Source: Achromobacter animicus
GTDB lineage: Bacteria > Pseudomonadota > Gammaproteobacteria > Burkholderiales > Burkholderiaceae_B
DNA: 64,000 nucleotides
Direction: 5' to 3'
Assembly (NCBI RefSeq): GCF_902859585.1
Contig: NZ_CADIJM010000003.1
Span: 186,001-250,000, forward strand
Position numbers and translations under genes: made by a program. This document shows, one piece after another, positions 54,967 through 64,000 of this stretch (the first letter of the stretch is position 1; every line of letters begins with the position of its first letter). The notes beneath the pieces are model-generated. The model searched no databases and was not told the origin of the DNA. It saw only the letters and a list, made by a program, of their open reading frames with translations.

Positions 54967-55640
54967 CCGCAGTGTTCCCGGTACCAGCGCAACGCCGCGG
55001 CGGGCGTGTCGTCGGCCGCGATCGCGCCGTCGCGCACGACCAGCACGCGGTCGAAGTCTTCGAGCAATTCCAGGTCATGGCTGACGACGATAGCGTCGTG
55101 GGGCAGCCCATCGATGGCGGCGCGCACCCGGTTGCGATTGCGCAGGTCGAGCTGGGTGGTGGGTTCGTCAAAGACGATGAGGGCCGGCTCCATGACCAGC
55201 ACGGCGGCCAGCGCCACCAGCTGGCGCTCACCGCCGGACAGCGTGTGGCTGCTGCGGTCGGCCAGGTGGCCCACGCCCAGGCGCGACAGTTGGCTGTCGA
55301 TGCGCGCCTCGCGCTGCTGGCGGTCGGGCGCCAGACGCTTCAGACCAAACGCCAGGTCTTCGCGCACGATGGGAAAGACGATCTGGTTTTCGGGGTTCTG
55401 GAACACGAAGCCGACGCGCGCACGCACGGCTTTCAGATCCTGGCGTGTATCCAGCCCGTCCACGCGGACGCTGCCGGAAGACGGCATCACCAGGCCGTTG
55501 ACCAGGCGCGCCAGCGTACTCTTGCCGGCGCCGTTGGGGCCCACGATGCCGATGCGGCGTTCGGCCAGGGAGACGCTCACCCCGCGCAACACTTCCGCCT
55601 GGGGCGTCGACACTACCGCCTGGTCAAACTCGATTAACAT
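54963..55640 (-). CDS. bioM: Biotin ECF transporter ATPase BioM
   Basis: A 225-residue ABC ATPase. Walker [11 protein letters not shown]-loop [10 protein letters not shown], signature [12 protein letters not shown], Walker [13 protein letters not shown] and H-loop VSHDLELL are all intact; the QNPENQ Q-loop is typical of ECF ATPases. No Shine-Dalgarno precedes the ATG at 55640, and a CATAAT -10-like box ends 9 bp before it, so the mRNA may be leaderless. Confidence 0.95.
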   Translation of the reverse strand: MLIEFDQAVVSTPQAEVLRGVSVSLAERRIGIVGPNGAGKSTLARLVNGLVMPSSGSVRVDGLDTRQDLKAVRARVGFVFQNPENQIVFPIVREDLAFGLKRLAPDRQQREARIDSQLSRLGVGHLADRSSHTLSGGERQLVALAAVLVMEPALIVFDEPTTQLDLRNRNRVRAAIDGLPHDAIVVSHDLELLEDFDRVLVVRDGAIAADDTPAAALRWYREHCG

Positions 55641-55651
55641 GGGGCGGGATT

Positions 55652-55673
55652 ATGCCCGAACCATTTCGGGCAT
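55652..55673. promoter_or_regulatory. Perfect 9-bp-arm palindrome in the bioM-msrB gap
   Basis: ATGCCCGAA and TTCGGGCAT flank a 4-bp spacer, inside the 52-bp gap between divergent bioM and msrB, overlapping the bioM -10-like box. It is a good candidate operator for one or both genes. Confidence 0.6.
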
Positions 55674-55692
55674 CGCGACTCCAAGAGCTCAT

Positions 55693-56091
55693 ATGGAAAA
55701 AGTACGCAAAACCGACGCCGAATGGCGCGCCCAGCTTTCCCCCGAAGAATACGTGGTCACCCGTCAAAAAGGTACCGAACGCGCATTCACCGGGCGCTAC
55801 TGGGATACGTTCACCCCTGGCATCTACCGTTGCGTCGGCTGTGGCACGGCGCTGTTCGCATCCGACACCAAATTCGACGCCGGCTGCGGCTGGCCCAGCT
55901 ACTTCCAGGCGCTGGACCCCGAACTCGTCCGCGAAGAACGCGACACCACGCACGGCATGGTGCGCACCGAAGTGCTGTGCAACGTCTGCGACGCACACCT
56001 GGGCCACGTCTTTCCCGACGGCCCCGAGCCTACCGGCTTGCGCTACTGCATCAATTCCCTGTCGATGACGTTTGAGCCCCTAGAAGACTGA
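55693..56091 (+). CDS. msrB: Peptide methionine-(R)-sulfoxide reductase
   Basis: A 132-residue enzyme that reduces the R-epimer of methionine sulfoxide. Zinc ligands are Cys47, Cys50, Cys96 and Cys99; the catalytic Cys119 lies in RYCINSLSM and Cys65 (AGCGWPSY) is a candidate resolving cysteine. AAGAG precedes the ATG. Its stop overlaps the yciB start as TGATG. Confidence 0.96.
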   Translation: MEKVRKTDAEWRAQLSPEEYVVTRQKGTERAFTGRYWDTFTPGIYRCVGCGTALFASDTKFDAGCGWPSYFQALDPELVREERDTTHGMVRTEVLCNVCDAHLGHVFPDGPEPTGLRYCINSLSMTFEPLED

Positions 56092-56675
56092 TGAAGAAGT
56101 TCCTGTTCGACCTCTTTCCGCTGCTCCTGTTCTTCATCGCCTACAGGTACACGGACATCTTCACGGCCACGGGCGTCGCCATGGCGGCTGCCGTGGCGCA
56201 GATCGTCTGGCTAAAGGCCACCGGCCGCCCCACCGAAGCCATGCACTGGATCAACCTGACGGTCATCCTGGTGTTCGGCGGCGCGACCATCTGGCTGCAC
56301 AGCGACGTCTTCATCAAATGGAAGCCCACGGTGCTGTACTGGATGTTCGGCGGCGCGCTGGTCTTTGCCCGCCTGTTGTTCAAGCGCAACCTGATCCGCC
56401 GCCTGATGGAAAAGCAGATCCAGCTGCCGGATGCGGCGTGGGACAAGCTCAACCTGATCTGGGCCGCCTTCTTCCTGATCGCCGGCGCGCTCAATCTGTA
56501 CGTCGCGTTCTCGGGCCACTTCACCGAGTCGCAGTGGGTCAGTTTCAAGGCCTTCGGCCTGATGGGACTGATGATCGTCTTCGTCATTGGCCAGTCGCTG
56601 TGGCTGGGCAAGCACATCCAGACCGAAGAAAACACGCCGGCCAATCCGGGCGCCACGCCGCCCGGCAAGCCCTGA
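56091..56675 (+). CDS. yciB: YciB/IspZ septation-associated membrane protein
   Basis: A 194-residue inner-membrane protein with about five helices, known in enteric bacteria as YciB (septation protein A), which interacts with division and elongation factors. FDLFPLLLFFIAYRYTDIF at the N-terminus and KPTVLYWMFGGALV are family signatures. It is translationally coupled to msrB. Confidence 0.93.
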   Translation: MKKFLFDLFPLLLFFIAYRYTDIFTATGVAMAAAVAQIVWLKATGRPTEAMHWINLTVILVFGGATIWLHSDVFIKWKPTVLYWMFGGALVFARLLFKRNLIRRLMEKQIQLPDAAWDKLNLIWAAFFLIAGALNLYVAFSGHFTESQWVSFKAFGLMGLMIVFVIGQSLWLGKHIQTEENTPANPGATPPGKP

Positions 56676-56679
56676 ACTC

Positions 56680-56949
56680 ATGTCAGAAAACACCGACCGC
56701 ATCGCCCTGATCCGGGAACGTCTTGCCGCCCTGGAACCCGTCAGTCTGGACATCCTGGACGACTCCCATTTGCATGCCGGCCACGAAGGCAGTAAAAACG
56801 GCGCCGGCCACTATCGCGTAATCATCGTAGCGCCTTGCTTTGCGGGGCTCTCCGCCGTTGCGCGACACCGGCTGGTGTATCATCATTTGCAAGATTTGAT
56901 CCCCTATCCGATTCATGCGCTTGCGCTTGACGCCCAGGCTCCCAAATAG
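56680..56949 (+). CDS. BolA-family protein
   Basis: An 89-residue BolA protein. The core LDDSHLHAGHEG and the helix RHRLVYHHLQDLI followed by IHALALDAQAP are family features; the H in the loop and C-terminal His can bind an Fe-S cluster with a monothiol glutaredoxin. It starts 4 bp after yciB and precedes the parvulin gene. Confidence 0.92.
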   Translation: MSENTDRIALIRERLAALEPVSLDILDDSHLHAGHEGSKNGAGHYRVIIVAPCFAGLSAVARHRLVYHHLQDLIPYPIHALALDAQAPK

Positions 56950-56966
56950 AAAGTCAAAGGATATTC

Positions 56967-57743
56967 ATGAAACGCATCGTCATGCTGGCTGCGGCCTGCG
57001 TCATCGCCGTGCCTGCTTTTGCGCAGAACGTGGCTACCGTCAACGGTAAAGCCATTCCGCAAAAGAGCCTGGATCAATTCGTCAAGCTCCTGGTCGGCCA
57101 GGGCGCCACCGATTCGCCGCAACTGCGCGAACAGGTCAAGCAGGAAATGATCAACCGTCAGATCTTCGTGCAGGCCGCCGAATCCAGCGGCATCGCCAAG
57201 CAGGCTGACGTCCAGACCGAAATCGAACTGGCCCGCCAAGGCATCCTGGTTCGCGCGCTGATGGCCGACTACCTGGCCAAGCACCCGGTCACCGACGCCC
57301 AAGTCACCGCCGAATACGAAAAGATCAAGAAGGAACAGGCCGGCAAGATGGAATACAAGGTCCGCCATATCCTCGTCGAAGACGAGAAGAAGGCGAACGA
57401 CCTGCTGGCACAGTTGCAGAAAAACAAGGGCAAGTTCGACGAACTGGCCAAGAAGAACTCCAAGGACCCCGGCAGCGCCGAAAAGGGTGGCGATCTGGGT
57501 TGGGCTCCCCCGACCAACTACGTGCAGCCGTTCGCGCAAGCCGTGACGCAACTGAAGAAGGGCCAACTGGTCGACAAGCCGGTCCAGACCCAATTCGGCT
57601 GGCACATCATCATGGTCGACGACACCCGTCCGGTCGAATTCCCGCCGATGGATCAGGTCCGTCCGCAACTGGAAGAAATGCTGCGCCAGCAAACCCTGGC
57701 CGACTACCAGAAGCAACTGCGCGAAAAGGCCAAGATTCAATAA
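56967..57743 (+). CDS. Par27-like periplasmic parvulin peptidyl-prolyl isomerase
   Basis: A 258-residue secreted parvulin. Signal peptide about 1-19 (PAFA/Q). An N-terminal SurA-like helical chaperone region covers about 20-125, the PPIC domain about 129-220 (RHILVEDEKKAN, GGDLGW, FGWHIIMVDD), and a short helical tail follows. Size and layout match Bordetella Par27, a chaperone for outer-membrane and secreted proteins. AAAGGAT precedes the ATG. Confidence 0.93.
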   Translation: MKRIVMLAAACVIAVPAFAQNVATVNGKAIPQKSLDQFVKLLVGQGATDSPQLREQVKQEMINRQIFVQAAESSGIAKQADVQTEIELARQGILVRALMADYLAKHPVTDAQVTAEYEKIKKEQAGKMEYKVRHILVEDEKKANDLLAQLQKNKGKFDELAKKNSKDPGSAEKGGDLGWAPPTNYVQPFAQAVTQLKKGQLVDKPVQTQFGWHIIMVDDTRPVEFPPMDQVRPQLEEMLRQQTLADYQKQLREKAKIQ

Positions 57744-57760
57744 GGCCCGCTCTGCTCAGA

Positions 57761-57793
57761 AAACTGCCCGCCGATCGCGGGCAGTTTTTTTTT
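57761..57793 (+). terminator. Terminator after the parvulin gene
   Basis: AAACTGCCCGC (57761-57771) pairs perfectly with GCGGGCAGTTT (57777-57787) and is followed by a run of nine T. Confidence 0.95.
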
Positions 57794-57893
57794 GCGCGCT
57801 CGGCAACGCGCTCAGGTGTCCGCCCCCTTTAGACGGCCGCGCAGGCTGAAGACGATCTTCACCGGGAGTCCGGCACCGTCCGAAGCCAGCAAC

Positions 57894-57927
57894 AAAAAGG
57901 GCTGCGCGCCGATGGCGTGCAGCCCTT
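57894..57927 (-). terminator. ligA terminator
   Basis: On the minus strand AAGGGCTGC pairs with GCAGCCCTT, followed by TTTTTG, 25 bp after the ligA stop. Confidence 0.85.
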
Positions 57928-57951
57928 CGTTCAACCGCGGCAACGTCCTGA

Positions 57952-61124
<3,173 letters not shown>

Positions 61125-61170
61125 GTGTAAATCCCGCGCCTGGAAGGCGGCGCCTTTCTCAATATTGGGT

Positions 61171-64000
61171 TTATGCCGCTTCGGAGGCCATCATCTGGAC
61201 GGCCGAATCTATGTCTACCGCAACGATACGCGAAACCCCTTGCTCTTGCATGGTTACGCCGATCAATTGCTTTGCCATCTGCATCGCGATCTTGTTGTGC
61301 GAGATGAAGAGGAACTGCGTCTGCTCGCTCATGTTGGCGACCAGGTTCGCGTAACGTTCGGTGTTGGCGTCGTCCAGCGGCGCGTCCACCTCGTCCAGCA
61401 GGCAGAACGGCGCAGGGTTCAGCTTGAACAGCGCGAACACCAGCGCAGTCGCGGTCAGCGCCTTTTCGCCGCCCGACAGCAGATGGATCGTGCTGTTGCG
61501 CTTGCCCGGCGGCTGGGCCATCACCTGCACGCCGGCATCGAGGATTTCCTCGCCCGTCATGCTGAGCTTGGCTTCGCCCCCACCAAAAAGCTTGGGGAAG
61601 AGCTCGCCGAAGTGACCGTTGACGATGTTGAACGTCTCTTGGAGCAGTTCGCGCGTCTCGCGGTCGATCTTGCGGATGGCGTCTTCGAGCGTCTCGATGG
61701 CGGTCATCAGGTCGGCGTGCTGGGAATCGAGGAAGCCCTTGCGTTCGCGCGAGGTGTTCAGTTCGTCGAGCGCCGCCAGGTTGACCGAACCCAGCGCTTC
61801 GATCTGGCGCGAGATGCGGCCGACTTCCTGTTGCAGCCAGTTTGCGCGGCGCCATTCGTCGGGCTGGTTGGCCAGGAACTGAGCGAGTTCCTCGCGGTCG
61901 ACTTCGCGTGCATTGAGCTGTTCGGTGAACTGCTCTTCGGCCAGGCGCGCGGCCTGCTCCTGCAGTTGCAGTTCCATGATGCGCGCGCGGCGCGGCTCCA
62001 GGGTCTGCTCCTGTTGCTGGCGGTCTTCGTCGGCGCCGCGCAGCAGCGCGGCCAGATTTTCGAGTTCCTGGCGGGCGCGCGACAGCGCTTCCTCGCGTTC
62101 GGCGCGCGCTTCCAGGGCGTCTTGCAGGCCGGCCTGCGACGCGGATGCGTCCAGCTCGGTCAGGTCGCCCATCAGTTGTTCAAGTTCCACCGCGCCGCGC
62201 TGGCTCTGGTCGGCGGCCAGTTGCTGGTTGCGTTGCAGGTCGGTGATGCGCACCTGGATGCCGCGTTCAGCGAATTCCGCTTCCTGGGCGGCGCGTTCGA
62301 GTTCGCGCAGGCGGGTGCGGGCCGCCTCGGCTTGCGCCGCCAGCGTCTCGCCATCCATTTCAGCGTCGGCAAACTTGGATTGATGCTCGGCCAGCTCTTC
62401 GTCCAACGCCTCGAAGCGGGCCTCGGCCTCTTCGCGGGTGGCTCGCAGGTCTTCCTCGTGCGCCTTGATTTCTTCCAGGTCCTGGCGCAGACGCGAGGCG
62501 CGCTCGCCGGACTGTTCCGCCTGCTGCTGCAGCCGCGAGTGTTCCAGCTGAATGTCGTGCACGCGGCGCGTGACTTCGGCCACGCGGGTGCGTGCCGGAG
62601 AGATGGCCTGTGACACCTGCTGCCACGCCGCTTCCGCGCGGGCGACCGCGGCGCGCGCCTGGTCGGCGATCAGTTGCTGGGCCTTGATTTCGCGCTGCAG
62701 GTTTTCGATTTCCTGCTGGCGGGCCAGCAGCCCGGCCTGTTCGGAATCGGGCGCGTAGAAACGCACGCTGTGCGCGTCGATCAGGTGGCCGGCCTTGACC
62801 ACGCAGGCGGCCCCGGCGGGCAGGGTCGCGCGCAAGGCCAGGGCCTGGGTCAGGTCATTGGCCGTATAGACGCCGGCGAGCCATTCGTTGAGCAGCGTGC
62901 GCAGATCGGGATCGGTGATGCGCAGCAGGCTGGCCAGCGGCGTGAACCCGGCAGGCGCCGTCGGCGCGGGCGCCGCGACGGGCAATTGGTAGAACGCCAG
63001 CCGCGCGGGCGGTGCGTCGTCGGCAAAGGCGCGCGCCCAATCCAGGTTGCGCACTTCCATCGACGCCATGCGTTCGCGCAGCGCCGATTCCAGGGCGGTT
63101 TCCCAGCCCGGCTCGACGTGCAGCTTTTGCCACAGGCGCGACAGCCCGGCCAGTTCGTGCTTGGCCAGCCACGGTTCCAGCGCGCCCTGCTTCTGCACGT
63201 CGTCCTGCAGCTTCACCAGTGCGGACAAGCGGGCTTCCAGGCGGGCCAGGTTCTGGGCTTCGGTCTGGGCGGCGCCCTGGGCGCGGCTGCGCTCGGCGTC
63301 GGCTTCGGGCACACGGCCTTCCAGGGTGGCCAGTTCTTCCTGGGCGGCTTCGAGCTGGTCTTCGCCCGCGGCGCGGTCGCCGGCCAACTGTTCCAGGCGT
63401 TCGGGGTCGGGGCTGTGCAGTTCGCGCAGTTCCTGCTGGAGGCGCTCGCGGCGCTGGTCCAGGGTCTGCATCTGGCGGTCGGCGTCGCGCTGCGTCTGCG
63501 CGACCAGCGCCAGGTTCTGCTCGACGCGGGCGAGCGCCGCGCGCATCTCGTCGCGGCCGGCGGCGGCTTCGCGCACGCGCTGCTCGACCGAGGGCAGGCC
63601 GGCCTGCGCGTCTTCCGCAGTGGAGCGCGCCTCTTCGGTGCGGGCGGCGGCGGCGGCCAGGTCGTCTTCGGCCTGGGCGATCTGTTCGGTGCAGTGCTCG
63701 CGCTGGCTGGTCCATTCCGCGATCTGCTGCTGGAGCTGGTCGCGGCGCGCCTGAAGGCGGTTGCGGGAATCGACCACGTGCCGGATCTCGGCTTCCAGGC
63801 GGCTGACCTGGGCATTGGCCTCGTACAGGGCGCCCTGGGCGGTGTGGACGGCATCGCTGGCGGCGTAATGGGCCTGGCGCCGGGATTCCAGCGCGGCCTC
63901 GCCGGCGCGCAGTCCGGCAATGGCGGCTTCCAGTTCGTTCTGAGCCTGCGCCATCTCCTGCGTCTTCTTGGCGCGCTCTTCGCGCGCCCCGGTTTCCTTC
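61171..64000 (-). CDS. smc: SMC chromosome segregation ATPase (5' end outside window)
   Basis: The C-terminal 942 residues of SMC; the Walker A end lies beyond base 64000. Long coiled coils rich in Glu/Gln/Arg flank a hinge (around bases 62700-63050, with VVKAGHLIDAHSVRFYAPDS). The C-terminal head has the ABC signature LSGGEKALTATA and Walker B FCLLDEVDAPLDD. It condenses and segregates the chromosome, usually with ScpAB. No in-window start is real; the frame is open to the edge. Confidence 0.97.
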   Translation of the reverse strand, partial: KETGAREERAKKTQEMAQAQNELEAAIAGLRAGEAALESRRQAHYAASDAVHTAQGALYEANAQVSRLEAEIRHVVDSRNRLQARRDQLQQQIAEWTSQREHCTEQIAQAEDDLAAAAARTEEARSTAEDAQAGLPSVEQRVREAAAGRDEMRAALARVEQNLALVAQTQRDADRQMQTLDQRRERLQQELRELHSPDPERLEQLAGDRAAGEDQLEAAQEELATLEGRVPEADAERSRAQGAAQTEAQNLARLEARLSALVKLQDDVQKQGALEPWLAKHELAGLSRLWQKLHVEPGWETALESALRERMASMEVRNLDWARAFADDAPPARLAFYQLPVAAPAPTAPAGFTPLASLLRITDPDLRTLLNEWLAGVYTANDLTQALALRATLPAGAACVVKAGHLIDAHSVRFYAPDSEQAGLLARQQEIENLQREIKAQQLIADQARAAVARAEAAWQQVSQAISPARTRVAEVTRRVHDIQLEHSRLQQQAEQSGERASRLRQDLEEIKAHEEDLRATREEAEARFEALDEELAEHQSKFADAEMDGETLAAQAEAARTRLRELERAAQEAEFAERGIQVRITDLQRNQQLAADQSQRGAVELEQLMGDLTELDASASQAGLQDALEARAEREEALSRARQELENLAALLRGADEDRQQQEQTLEPRRARIMELQLQEQAARLAEEQFTEQLNAREVDREELAQFLANQPDEWRRANWLQQEVGRISRQIEALGSVNLAALDELNTSRERKGFLDSQHADLMTAIETLEDAIRKIDRETRELLQETFNIVNGHFGELFPKLFGGGEAKLSMTGEEILDAGVQVMAQPPGKRNSTIHLLSGGEKALTATALVFALFKLNPAPFCLLDEVDAPLDDANTERYANLVANMSEQTQFLFISHNKIAMQMAKQLIGVTMQEQGVSRIVAVDIDSAVQMMASEAA

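Overview
The window is 64 kb of compact, GC-rich (roughly two thirds G+C by eye) bacterial chromosome. The organism looks like a betaproteobacterium of the Alcaligenaceae, most likely Achromobacter or Bordetella. The pointers are the gene orders rpmF-plsX-fabHDG-acpP-fabF, rpoE-rseA-rseB-degP and smc-zipA-ligA, a Par27-like periplasmic parvulin, a Bug-type solute receptor, two Liv transporters and a PHB depolymerase. This is inference from gene content; no rRNA or marker search was possible. I see no phage, insertion sequence, tRNA, CRISPR or defence locus. About 90% of the sequence is coding.

Layout. 1-5.2 kb (minus): the envelope-stress block rpoE, rseA, rseB, degP, preceded by a YgfX-like membrane protein. 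4-10.7 kb (minus): the fatty-acid and phospholipid initiation cluster yceD, rpmF, plsX, fabH, fabD, fabG, acpP, fabF. 10.7-12.8 kb (plus): a Maf nucleotide pyrophosphatase, an RsmI-like methyltransferase and a lipoprotein amidase. 12.8-16.3 kb (minus): rluC, a HAD phosphatase and the MsrPQ methionine-sulfoxide repair pair. 16.3-19.9 kb (plus): RNase E with a long structured leader. 20-24.7 kb: a sugar-acid-like catabolic locus (LysR regulator, DapA-family lyase, UxaA/GarD-family dehydratase, Bug receptor). 25-30.1 kb (minus): PagL lipid A deacylase, accD, trpA, trpB and an ArgE-type deacetylase. 30.3-37.2 kb: an MHS transporter, relA, mtfA, a flavodoxin-like protein, ridA and pncB. 37.3-41.3 kb (plus): ferredoxin, ferredoxin-NADP reductase, PHB depolymerase, a lone RnfB-like ferredoxin and nth.

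41.6-53.5 kb holds two branched-chain amino-acid-type ABC transporters: livGFKHM on plus, and livK-livH-(livM-livG fusion)-livF on minus. Between them lie an orphan glycine-betaine-type receptor and a class IV (IlvE-like) aminotransferase. 53.8-55.6 kb (minus): the biotin ECF transporter bioMNY. 55.7-57.7 kb (plus): msrB, yciB, a BolA protein and a Par27-like isomerase. 58-64 kb (minus): smc (cut by the window edge), zipA and ligA.

The genes are ordinary for this family and I found no clearly new multi-gene system. The most interesting signals are non-coding or architectural: a 500-nt rne leader with three strong hairpins, a long composite hairpin between acpP and fabF, perfect palindromes upstream of livG and in the 52-bp bioM/msrB gap, a LysR-type T-N11-A dyad, a tandem 15-bp repeat, a Walker A Lys-to-Arg change in LivF, a permease-ATPase fusion, and a PagL whose expected catalytic Glu is Asp.
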